Source: Thermomicrobiales bacterium
Lineage (GTDB): Bacteria > Chloroflexota > Limnocylindria > Limnocylindrales > CSP1-4
Assembly (NCBI GenBank): GCA_004525275.1
Contig: SPCO01000070.1
Span: forward strand, 1 to 7,205
Reading direction: 5' to 3'
Length of the DNA: 7,205 bases
Notes under the pieces: generated by a model
What the model saw: the letters and a program-made list of their open reading frames with translations, nothing else
Told to the model about the DNA's origin: nothing
Databases searched by the model: none
Translations under genes and position numbers: made by a program
In this document: one piece after another, positions 1-5,526 of the stretch
Layout of the letters: every line of letters starts with the position of its first letter
Numbering within the stretch: the first letter of the stretch is position 1

Positions 1-168
1 GGAGTCGACCGATTCCGAGCGTCGGTTTCGCCCGACAACAGCGCATCGCTCGCAGTCATCGGCCGTCTCGGGTTTCGCCAGACCGGCGTCCAGATCGACG
101 ACATCGACGGGGAGGAGCTCGTCTTCGAGCTCGACGGCTGGCCACAGGCGATCGGCGCAGATGCCTGA
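1..168 (+). CDS. GNAT-family N-acetyltransferase, C-terminal fragment
   Basis: Only the last 55 residues are in the window; the gene starts upstream of base 1, and the frame is open from base 1 to the TGA at 166-168. The visible part reads FRASVSPDNSASLAVIGRLG, then FRQTG and two short acidic strands ending ELVFEL. The pattern N-x-x-S-x-x-V-x-x-x-L-G-F followed by a beta strand is the hallmark of the C-terminal half of GCN5-related acetyltransferases of the RimJ/RimL type, which move an acetyl group from acetyl-CoA to an amine. The acceptor cannot be inferred because the substrate-binding N-terminal half is missing. The stop codon lies inside the start of the next gene (8-base overlap), so the two are probably co-transcribed and translationally coupled. 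Family assignment is by motif; the coupling is inference. Confidence 0.8.
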   Translation, partial: GVDRFRASVSPDNSASLAVIGRLGFRQTGVQIDDIDGEELVFELDGWPQAIGADA

Positions 169-1312
169 CGACGCGCGCGAGCCGACGTTCGAGACGCTGG
201 CCGTTCATGCCGGCGCCGAGCCCGACGAGCTGACCGGGGCCGTTTCACCACCGATCTACCAGACGTCGACGTTCGCCCAGGACGGGGTGGGGAAGCCCCG
301 AGGGGGCTACGAGTACGCGCGCTCACAGAACCCGACCCGCGAACGGCTCGAGCGTGCCATCGCGGCCCTGGAGGGCGGTACGCACGGGATCGCGTTCGCA
401 TCCGGGTCGGCCGTGACCGCTGCACTGGCGGAACTGGCCGGACCCGGTGAGGAGATCGTGGTCGGCGATGACGTCTATGGCGGCACGTATCGATATCTCG
501 AGCAGGTGCGGCGGTCGGCCGGGGTGGATGCCCGATACGTGGACTTGTCCGCCGGCCAGGATGTGCTCTGGGAGGCCCTGACCGAGCGGACCCGGCTGGT
601 CTGGTTCGAAACACCGTCGAATCCCAATCTCAAGGTGGTGGATATCGCCCTTGTGGCGGCCACGGTCGCCCGACGCGGGGCCGAGGGCGGCCGGCGGCCC
701 CTGGTCGTGGTCGATAACACGTTCGCCTCGCCGGCTCTCCAACGCCCCCTGACCAAGGGCGCGGATATCGTGTTCCATTCCGCCACGAAGTACCTTGCCG
801 GTCATTCGGACACCATCCTGGGCGTCGCCGCCACCTCGGACGATGCCGTCGCCGACCGTCTCCGGTTCCTGCAGAATGCGATGGGTGCGGTGCCCGGTCC
901 GCTGGATTGCTTCCTCGTGCTGCGCGGCCTGCGGACATTGCATCTGCGCATGGAGCGGCACGGACAGAATGCGACTGCCATCGTCGCCTTCCTGCGAGAT
1001 CGGGCCGATATCGCGACGGTCAACTACCCGGGCTTCGGTGGGATGGTCTCCTTCGTGCCGGCGGCCGGCGGCGCCCACGGCCGAACCGCAGCGCAACGGG
1101 CGATCGCGGTCGCCGAGGGCACGCACCTGTTCACCCTGGCCGAATCGCTGGGAAGCGTCGAGTCGCTCATCGAGGTCCCAGGCGCGATGACCCATCTGTC
1201 TGTGGCGGGCTCAGCGCTCGAGGTCGATCTCGGGCTTGTCCGTCTGTCGGTCGGCATCGAGGGGATCGACGATCTGGTGGCGGATCTGGCTGGCGCCCTG
1301 GACCAGGCCTGA
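161..1312 (+). CDS. metB: Cystathionine gamma-synthase/gamma-lyase, PLP-dependent
   Basis: A 383-residue trans-sulfuration enzyme of the Cys/Met metabolism PLP family (fold type I). Such enzymes either join an activated homoserine to cysteine (gamma-synthase) or cleave cystathionine (gamma-lyase) in the cytosol. Visible motifs: Y52 and R54 in YEYARSQNPTR (phosphate binding across the subunit interface), the DDVYGGTY segment with Y106 that stacks on PLP, D185 in VVVDNTF (binds the pyridine nitrogen), the Schiff-base lysine K210 in HSATKYLAGHSD, SLGSVESLIEVPGAMTH at 329-345, and R361 in VRLSVGIE for the substrate carboxylate. The ATG at 161 is used because the protein then begins at the usual family N-terminus; no good Shine-Dalgarno is present, fitting coupling to the overlapping upstream gene. 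Odd: the conserved stretch normally between YPG and FGGM (about 16 residues containing HPxH) is missing around residue 291, while about 7 extra residues lie at 300-320. Synthase, lyase or a related sulfhydrylase cannot be separated by reading alone; the C-terminal third looks closest to actinobacterial-type MetB. The symbol is therefore tentative. Confidence 0.88.
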   Translation: MPDDAREPTFETLAVHAGAEPDELTGAVSPPIYQTSTFAQDGVGKPRGGYEYARSQNPTRERLERAIAALEGGTHGIAFASGSAVTAALAELAGPGEEIVVGDDVYGGTYRYLEQVRRSAGVDARYVDLSAGQDVLWEALTERTRLVWFETPSNPNLKVVDIALVAATVARRGAEGGRRPLVVVDNTFASPALQRPLTKGADIVFHSATKYLAGHSDTILGVAATSDDAVADRLRFLQNAMGAVPGPLDCFLVLRGLRTLHLRMERHGQNATAIVAFLRDRADIATVNYPGFGGMVSFVPAAGGAHGRTAAQRAIAVAEGTHLFTLAESLGSVESLIEVPGAMTHLSVAGSALEVDLGLVRLSVGIEGIDDLVADLAGALDQA

Positions 1313-1326
1313 CCGTCACGGTCGGG
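1308..1326 (+). terminator. Hairpin across the metB stop codon (possible terminator)
   Basis: The RNA can fold into an 8-bp stem, CCUGACCG paired with CGGUCGGG (one U-G wobble), closed by a UCA triloop; the TGA stop (1310-1312) is in the left arm. The stem is strong for its size, but no T-run follows, so it is not a textbook intrinsic terminator. It could be a U-tract-less terminator or a 3'-end stabiliser. The stem is seen directly; its role is inference. Confidence 0.35.
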
Positions 1327-1394
1327 ATCGTCAGACTGCCCGATCGCGCACGCGGGTACCTCTCGCCGACCCCGGGTTGCAGCCGAGCACCCGG

Positions 1395-1422
1395 TCGCAA
1401 CCGTCCCGCAACGTGGTAGCAT
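1395..1422 (+). promoter_or_regulatory. Putative pckA promoter with extended -10
   Basis: TGG-TAGCAT at 1414-1422 matches an extended -10 (TGnTAnnnT). A poor -35-like TCGCAA lies at 1395-1400, 16 bases upstream. Transcription would begin near 1429, giving a leader of about 100 nt before the pckA ATG at 1528. It is the best promoter-like sequence in the 215-base gap between metB and pckA. No consensus for this organism is known to me, so the call is tentative. Confidence 0.4.
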
Positions 1423-1488
1423 CGCGCCCAATACGACTGCGGAAGCCGACTCCTGCGCGCCCTCGGGCTCGCATCACGCGCGGCCGGT

Positions 1489-1503
1489 CGATCACCGTGA
1501 TCG
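1489..1503. repeat. 15-base palindrome in the pckA leader
   Basis: CGATCAC-C-GTGATCG is a perfect inverted repeat with 7-base arms and a single central base, 24 bases before the preferred pckA start. The one-base centre favours a dimeric repressor or activator site over a stable RNA hairpin. It lies downstream of the proposed promoter, where a bound protein would block elongation or initiation. I do not recognise it as the site of a named regulator. Confidence 0.4.
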
Positions 1504-1514
1504 CCTGTGCACCT

Positions 1515-1518
1515 GGAG
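1515..1518 (+). promoter_or_regulatory. Shine-Dalgarno deciding the pckA start
   Basis: GGAG at 1515-1518 is 9 bases before the ATG at 1528. It lies downstream of the alternative GTG at 1507, which has no such site, so it favours the shorter, 526-residue protein. Confidence 0.65.
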
Positions 1519-1527
1519 TCCACCGAT

Positions 1528-3108
1528 ATGGCTACGACCGCACCCACCAAACCTCCCGCCCTGGGCCGTTCCGTCCGAGCCGACCTCTCGACCGCCGAGT
1601 TGTACGAGGACGCCATCCGCCAAGGCGAGGGTATGGTCGCCGCCGACGGTCCGCTGGTCGTGCGAACCGGTGAGCACACGGGGCGCTCGCCCCAGGACAA
1701 GTTCATCGTCGATGAGCCCTCGAGCCGCGATGCGATCTGGTGGGGTCCCGTCAACCGACCGATCAGCGAGGCACGCTACGCACGGCTGCGCTCCCGCCTG
1801 GTCGAGTACCTCGCTGACAAGGACCTGTACAGCCAGGACTGCCTGATCGGTGCCGCGCCTGCCCACCGGCGCTCCCTCCGGGTCTACACGGAGACCGCAT
1901 GGGCGAGCATCTTTGCGAGAAACCTGTTTCGCAATCCCGATCCAGGGCAGGAGGCCGCTGCCGCCGCGGACTTCACGATCATCTGCGTCCCGTCGTTCCA
2001 GGCCGACCCGGAGACCGAGGGCACCCGGACCGGGACGGCGATCCTCGTCCATCTCGGCCGGATGGAAGTCCTCATCGTCGGTACCGAGTACGCGGGCGAG
2101 ATCAAGAAGAGCGCCTTCACGGTCATGAACTACCTCATGCCCGACGAGGGCGTACTGCCCATGCATTCAGCCATCAACGTGGGCAAGGATGGAGATGCGG
2201 CCGTCTTCTTCGGCTTGTCGGGGACCGGCAAGACCACGTTGTCGGCTGACCCGCTCCGGAGCCTGATCGGCGACGACGAGCATGGCTGGGGTGACGACCT
2301 GACCTTCAACTTCGAAGGTGGCTGCTATGCGAAGACGATCCGCCTGTCGCCGATGTACGAACCCGATATCTTCGCGACGACCCGGCGCTTCGGGACCATC
2401 CTGGAGAACGTCGACCTGGATCCGCGGACGCGGGAACTCGACCTCGATTCGGAGCGGATCACCGAGAACACCAGGGGCGCCTACCCACTCGAGTTCATCG
2501 GTAATGCCGATCCTACCGGTATCGCCGGGAAGCCCGGAGCGGTCGTCTTTCTGACGGCGGATGCGTTCGGCGTCCTGCCGCCCATTTCCCGCCTGACCCG
2601 CGAGCAGGCCGCCTATCACTTCATCAGCGGCTACACGGCCAAGCTGGCCGGCACGGAGATCGGAGTCAAGGAACCGACCGCGACGTTCTCGGCCTGTTTC
2701 GGTGCGCCGTTCATGCCCCGCCACCCGGGCGTCTACGCGGCCATGCTCGTGGAGCGCCTGGAGCGCGACGACGTTCCCGTGTGGCTGATCAACACCGGTT
2801 GGACCGGCGGTCCATACGGGACCGGCGATCGAATGAATATCGGACACACGAGGTCGATGGTCCGCGCCGCCCTGGACGGAGCGCTCGACGACACCCCGAC
2901 GCGGATCGACCCGACCTTCCGCGTGGCCGTCCCGCTGGCGGTCCCTGAGGTCCCGGCGCGATTCCTCGATCCACGGCAAACCTGGGCTGACAAGGACGCC
3001 TACGATGCCGCTGCGAGCAGACTCGTCGCCATGTTCCATGCGAATTTCGAGGCCTATGTGGTGGGCGTGGACCCGGCCATCGCCGCAGCGGGCCCGCGCC
3101 CGGCCTGA
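1528..3108 (+). CDS. pckA: Phosphoenolpyruvate carboxykinase (ATP)
   Basis: This is a 526-residue cytosolic enzyme converting oxaloacetate plus ATP into PEP, CO2 and ADP, the first committed step of gluconeogenesis; it can run in reverse as an anaplerotic step in some bacteria. Numbered from the ATG at 1528: R53 in RTGEHTGR binds substrate, K193/K194 in YAGEIKK and H213 in LPMHSAINVG are in the metal and substrate site, GLSGTGKTTLSAD (229-241, K235) is the kinase-1a P-loop, LIGDDEHGW with D249/D250 is kinase-2, and R316 in ITENTRGAYP is the phosphate-binding arginine. FSACFGAPFMPRHP and NTGWTGGPYGTG also match the ATP-type family, which is usually about 520-540 residues. All expected catalytic residues appear present. 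A GTG at 1507 would add 7 residues but lacks a ribosome-binding site. mdh follows after 43 bases on the same strand, probably co-transcribed, which links two oxaloacetate-using enzymes. Confidence 0.97.
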   Translation: MATTAPTKPPALGRSVRADLSTAELYEDAIRQGEGMVAADGPLVVRTGEHTGRSPQDKFIVDEPSSRDAIWWGPVNRPISEARYARLRSRLVEYLADKDLYSQDCLIGAAPAHRRSLRVYTETAWASIFARNLFRNPDPGQEAAAAADFTIICVPSFQADPETEGTRTGTAILVHLGRMEVLIVGTEYAGEIKKSAFTVMNYLMPDEGVLPMHSAINVGKDGDAAVFFGLSGTGKTTLSADPLRSLIGDDEHGWGDDLTFNFEGGCYAKTIRLSPMYEPDIFATTRRFGTILENVDLDPRTRELDLDSERITENTRGAYPLEFIGNADPTGIAGKPGAVVFLTADAFGVLPPISRLTREQAAYHFISGYTAKLAGTEIGVKEPTATFSACFGAPFMPRHPGVYAAMLVERLERDDVPVWLINTGWTGGPYGTGDRMNIGHTRSMVRAALDGALDDTPTRIDPTFRVAVPLAVPEVPARFLDPRQTWADKDAYDAAASRLVAMFHANFEAYVVGVDPAIAAAGPRPA

Positions 3109-3120
3109 GCGCGCAGGCCG
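3101..3120 (+). repeat. Intercistronic hairpin at the pckA stop codon
   Basis: CGGCCTG (3101-3107) pairs perfectly with CAGGCCG (3114-3120) around the 6-base loop AGCGCG; the pckA TGA (3106-3108) is at the loop edge. It is followed by a purine-rich stretch and the mdh ribosome-binding site, not by a T-run, so it is unlikely to be an intrinsic terminator. It may protect the pckA message from 3' decay or tune mdh expression (inference). Confidence 0.4.
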
Positions 3121-3151
3121 CGATCGGCAAAAGGAAGGAGTCCCAACCGAG

Positions 3152-4078
3152 ATGGCACGCAACAAGGTCACCGTCATCGGGGCCGGTAACGTCGGCGCCA
3201 CCACCGCGCAGCGGATCGCCGAGGCGGGCCTCGCCGACGTCGTCCTGGTCGACATCGTCGAAGGGCTGCCGCAGGGCAAGGGTCTCGATCTTGCCGAGGC
3301 CGCGCCGATCGTCGGGCACGACTCCCGGATCATCGGCACGAACGACTACGCCGATACCGCCGGCTCCGACATCGTCGTCGTGACGTCCGGCCTGGCTCGG
3401 CAGCCGGGGATGAGTCGGGATGACCTGCTGGCCAAGAACGCCGGCATCGTCCGCGCCGTGGTTGCCCAGGCGGTCGATCATTCCCCCGATGCGATCCTGA
3501 TCATCGTCACCAATCCATTGGACGTGATGTGCCACGTGGCCATGGCGGCGTCGGGCTTCCCGCGCGAGCGCGTTCTCGGGATGGCCGGCGTCCTGGATTC
3601 GGCTCGATTCAGAACCTTCATCGCCCAGGAGCTCGGCGTATCGGTGGAGGACACGCACGCCTTCGTACTTGGCGGTCACGGGGACACGATGGTCCCGCTC
3701 TCGCGCTATTCGACGGTGGCCGGGGTGCCGATCACTGAGCTCATGACCCCTGACCGGGTCAGGGCGCTCGAAGAGCGGACCGCCGCCGGCGGGGCCGAGG
3801 TCGTGGCCCTGCTCAAGACCGGATCCGCCTTCTATGCGCCAGCCGCCTCGACATTCGAGATGGTCGAATCGATCCTGCTCGATCGGAAGCGTGTGCTGCC
3901 CTGCGCGGTGCTCCTGGCCGGCGAGTTCGGCGTCGATGGACTATTCGTCGGCGTGCCGGTCGTCCTGGGCGCAGGCGGCATGGAGCGGATCTTCGAGATC
4001 ACCTTGACGGCCGACGAGCAGGTCGCGTTCGATGCGTCGGCCGCCGCGGTTCGGGACGTCGTCGCGAAGCTGCCCTGA
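3152..4078 (+). CDS. mdh: Malate dehydrogenase, LDH-like type
   Basis: A 308-residue NAD-dependent enzyme interconverting malate and oxaloacetate in the TCA cycle. The N-terminal Rossmann fold shows VIGAGNVGATTA (G10, G12, G15) and D34 ending the second strand (VLVDI), which indicates NAD rather than NADP. R83 in LARQPGMSR sits at the substrate-specificity position (Gln in lactate dehydrogenases), so this is a malate enzyme; R89, N121 (VTNP), D149 and R152 (LDSARFR) and the catalytic H176 (GGHGD) complete the active site. The overall pattern and length match the LDH-like malate dehydrogenases of Chloroflexus, Bacillus and similar bacteria, not the E. coli type. The start is the ATG at 3152, preceded by a strong ribosome-binding site, GGAAGGAG at 3133-3140. 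It follows pckA by 43 bases and probably shares its transcript. The stop lies 12 bases from the end of the convergent lipoprotein gene. Confidence 0.97.
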   Translation: MARNKVTVIGAGNVGATTAQRIAEAGLADVVLVDIVEGLPQGKGLDLAEAAPIVGHDSRIIGTNDYADTAGSDIVVVTSGLARQPGMSRDDLLAKNAGIVRAVVAQAVDHSPDAILIIVTNPLDVMCHVAMAASGFPRERVLGMAGVLDSARFRTFIAQELGVSVEDTHAFVLGGHGDTMVPLSRYSTVAGVPITELMTPDRVRALEERTAAGGAEVVALLKTGSAFYAPAASTFEMVESILLDRKRVLPCAVLLAGEFGVDGLFVGVPVVLGAGGMERIFEITLTADEQVAFDASAAAVRDVVAKLP

Positions 4079-4083
4079 GGAAC

Positions 4084-4104
4084 AGCCTGCTCAGCGAGGC
4101 TTTT
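4084..4104 (+). terminator. Candidate intrinsic terminator after mdh
   Basis: AGCCTGC (4084-4090) can pair with GC-(bulged G)-AGGCT (4094-4101) around the loop TCA, followed by TTT at 4102-4104 (TTTT counting the last stem base). It begins 5 bases past the mdh stop and overlaps the 3' end of the convergent lipoprotein gene. The stem is short and the T-run brief, so confidence is moderate, but position and orientation fit the end of a pckA-mdh transcript. Confidence 0.4.
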
Positions 4105-4522
4105 CGCAGCGGGTGATATCGCTCGGGCTCGTCCCGCGATAGTCGAATGTCGCGCCGGCCGCGCTCCCGACCACCTTGAAGCCATCGACCTGGACCTGGA
4201 TGTAGTTGAGGCCGGGCACCGGGCAGCCAAGGCTGCCATCGGGGAACGTCAACGCCTCGGCCGAGATGATCGTGACCTCATTGACCGACACCCCGGCATC
4301 GTCGGCGATCTCGACCTTGACGGCCGCGATGAACGCGGCCGGGAGATCGATCACAGCCGAGCCAGACGGGCTACTGCCGGGCGACGCCACGGGTTGCTGA
4401 CTGGCCAGGCTGAATGACCGGGTCGGGCTTGCTGACGAGGACGGGCTGGCTGAAGATGCGGCGCTTGTGCAGCCGGCGAACACGAATGCGGCCGCCAGCA
4501 GGCCGATCAGGGGCGCTCTCAT
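4091..4522 (-). CDS. Small secreted lipoprotein with LGCPxPG domain
   Basis: A 143-residue predicted lipoprotein of unknown function. The start at 4522 gives M-R-A-P, a hydrophobic stretch (residues 5-16) and a lipobox FAGC with the lipidated cysteine at C18. An ATG 11 codons upstream (4555) would put charged and polar residues ahead of the signal peptide and is less likely. Residues 19-55 are a low-complexity Ser/Pro/Ala linker of the kind that tethers a domain to the membrane. Residues 59-143 form a compact domain: a helix (DLPAAFIAAVKVEIADDAG), VSVNEVTIISAEALTFPDGS, then LGCPVPGLNYIQVQVDGFKV and a final CEKPR. C100 and C139 could form a disulfide outside the cell. The D-G-S-L-G-C-P-x-P-G-x-x-Y-x-Q-V pattern is one I associate with uncharacterised secreted proteins of Chloroflexota, but I cannot name a family. 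The gene is convergent with mdh and divergent from the Lgt-like gene. Confidence 0.85.
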   Translation of the reverse strand: MRAPLIGLLAAAFVFAGCTSAASSASPSSSASPTRSFSLASQQPVASPGSSPSGSAVIDLPAAFIAAVKVEIADDAGVSVNEVTIISAEALTFPDGSLGCPVPGLNYIQVQVDGFKVVGSAAGATFDYRGTSPSDITRCEKPR

Positions 4523-4528
4523 GGCTCG

Positions 4529-4534
4529 ATGGTA
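4529..4534 (-). promoter_or_regulatory. -10 box for leaderless lipoprotein mRNA
   Basis: On the minus strand TACCAT (4534 down to 4529) is separated from the ATG at 4522 by only 6 bases (CGAGCC). That spacing puts transcription start at or next to the start codon, the TANNNT-N6-ATG layout known for leaderless genes in Deinococcus and Actinobacteria. No Shine-Dalgarno is present. A weak -35-like ATGACC is at 4555-4550. Confidence 0.45.
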
Positions 4535-4643
4535 ACGCGAGGCTGGGGCGGTCATTGGATTCGAACCTCAACTGCTGTTTCTCGTAGGACGCGACCCGAG
4601 GATGGCTTGTTCCTCCCGTGCATGTTGGCCCGACCACGTTCAG

Positions 4644-4649
4644 TACACT
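4644..4649 (+). promoter_or_regulatory. -10 box for leaderless Lgt-like mRNA
   Basis: TACACT is a good -10 element ending 9 bases before the GTG at 4659. This implies a leaderless or nearly leaderless transcript and supports GTG 4659 over the upstream in-frame ATG at 4602. No clear -35 is seen at the expected distance. It faces away from the lipoprotein promoter, about 110 bases off. Confidence 0.4.
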
Positions 4650-4658
4650 CACGGCACC

Positions 4659-5483
4659 GTGCCGATCGCTGTCGTGACTTTCCGATTCGACCCATACGCC
4701 CACCTGTTCGACGGCGTGTCCATCCTGTGGGGCACGATCGCCCTGGTGGTCGTCTTCGTGGCTGCAATGGTGATGGCCGGGCTGATCGCCCGGGCTGACG
4801 GCCTGCGCGAGGACGATGTGATCTTCATCGCCATCGGGATCGTTCCGGGCGCCGTCATCGGCGGCCGACTCGAGGACCTCTTGCTCCACGGCGATGATTT
4901 CGCGTCCGGTGCATCGGCATTGTTGGATCCGTCGGTCGGAGGGCTTGGCCTGGGTCTTGCCGTGGTCGGTGGTTTTCTGACTGGGACCTACGTGGCCAGC
5001 CTGCTGGAGGCGCCGGTCGGTCGATGGCTCCACCTGGCCGCGATACCGGTCCTTTTCGCCCTCGGGGCGGGCAAGTTGACGATGGTCCTGACGGGGACCG
5101 GCCAGGGTCTCCCCAGCGACGAACCATTCGCGACTGCCTATCTCGGACCCGGACCGTGGGGTTCACTGCTGCCCGCACTGCCATCGGAACCGTCGCAGGC
5201 CTACGAGGGCATCGCGACGATGGTGATCCTCGTGCTGTTGACCTTGGCCCTGCTGCTCGGTGCGTTCAAGCGCCACGATGGAAGACTGTTCTTCGTGGGC
5301 ATCGGCACCTGGGCGATCGCTCGGGCCGTCGTTTCGACGACTTGGCGGGATCCGGCCGCCTGGGGCGGGATCAATGCCGGCGGCCTCGTCGCGGTGGCGA
5401 TCGCGATCGGGTGTGCGTTGGTCGTCGTCGCCTTGACGCTGCGAAGCCGGATCGCCTCCGACCCGCAGACAAGCCCGGAGTAG
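4659..5483 (+). CDS. Lgt-like membrane protein, catalytic residues not conserved
   Basis: A 274-residue polytopic protein with about seven membrane segments (near 21-44, 54-69, 93-115, 125-145, 185-203, 209-227, 238-262). It resembles prolipoprotein diacylglyceryl transferase, the enzyme that puts diacylglycerol on lipobox cysteines. Matches: the N-terminal FDPYAHLFDGVSILWG, IGGRL (68-71), DP (90-91), GG (104-105), PSQAYEG (178-184) and GRLFFVGIGTWAIAR with R222. Against the family signatures, however, the FHGG histidine is replaced (AVVGG), the GRxGNFxNGE segment becomes AGKLTMVLTGTG (Arg to Lys at 139, Asn to Met at 142), and HPSQ is EPSQ. The start at GTG 4659 is chosen because of the adjacent -10 box; the ATG at 4602 would add an unlikely Cys/Arg/His-rich 19 residues and would lie upstream of that box. 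mmsA begins 43 bases downstream. It may be a pseudoenzyme, a diverged transferase or a structural homologue; function is unknown. Confidence 0.8.
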   Translation: MPIAVVTFRFDPYAHLFDGVSILWGTIALVVVFVAAMVMAGLIARADGLREDDVIFIAIGIVPGAVIGGRLEDLLLHGDDFASGASALLDPSVGGLGLGLAVVGGFLTGTYVASLLEAPVGRWLHLAAIPVLFALGAGKLTMVLTGTGQGLPSDEPFATAYLGPGPWGSLLPALPSEPSQAYEGIATMVILVLLTLALLLGAFKRHDGRLFFVGIGTWAIARAVVSTTWRDPAAWGGINAGGLVAVAIAIGCALVVVALTLRSRIASDPQTSPE

Positions 5484-5491
5484 GCGTTCGC

Positions 5492-5508
5492 GGTATCGTG
5501 TCGATACC
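5492..5508. repeat. 17-base palindrome before mmsA
   Basis: GGTATCG-TGT-CGATACC is a perfect inverted repeat with 7-base arms, lying in the 43-base gap and ending 18 bases before the mmsA ATG. It could be an operator for a dimeric regulator of mmsA or, as RNA, a small hairpin just ahead of the ribosome-binding site. No T-run follows, so it is not a terminator. The regulator is unknown. Confidence 0.45.
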
Positions 5509-5526
5509 CACCACGAGGATCCAGCC

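Noticed and set aside
1507..1527. GTG start for pckA giving 7 extra residues.
   Set aside because: No ribosome-binding site precedes it, whereas GGAG is well placed for the ATG at 1528.
3005..3151. Upstream extension of the mdh frame to an ATG at 3005.
   Set aside because: It lies inside pckA in another frame, encodes Arg/Pro-rich text unlike any dehydrogenase N-terminus, and bypasses the strong ribosome-binding site at 3133-3140.
2167..3339. Long minus-strand open frame (390 codons) opposite pckA/mdh, and similar long antisense frames opposite metB and mmsA.
   Set aside because: They mirror the codon structure of confidently identified genes in GC-rich DNA, have Arg/Gly/Pro/His-rich composition and show no recognisable domain.
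4545..4570. tRNA or tmRNA-like text: minus strand GGTTCGAATCC resembles a tRNA T-loop; plus strand GGGGC...TGGATTCGA resembles a tmRNA 5' end.
   Set aside because: The T-stem would have only two pairs, no matching acceptor or anticodon stem is found, and a tmRNA would have to run through the Lgt-like gene. At best it is a chance match or a very decayed tRNA remnant.
4579..4600. Bulged hairpin CTCG-GG/CC-CGAG in the divergent region.
   Set aside because: Needs a two-base bulge and is short for GC-rich DNA; no position relative to either promoter suggests a role.
4602..4658. ATG start of the Lgt-like gene at 4602.
   Set aside because: The added residues (Cys, Arg, His and Asp rich) do not resemble an Lgt N-terminus, and the likely -10 box at 4644 lies downstream of this codon.
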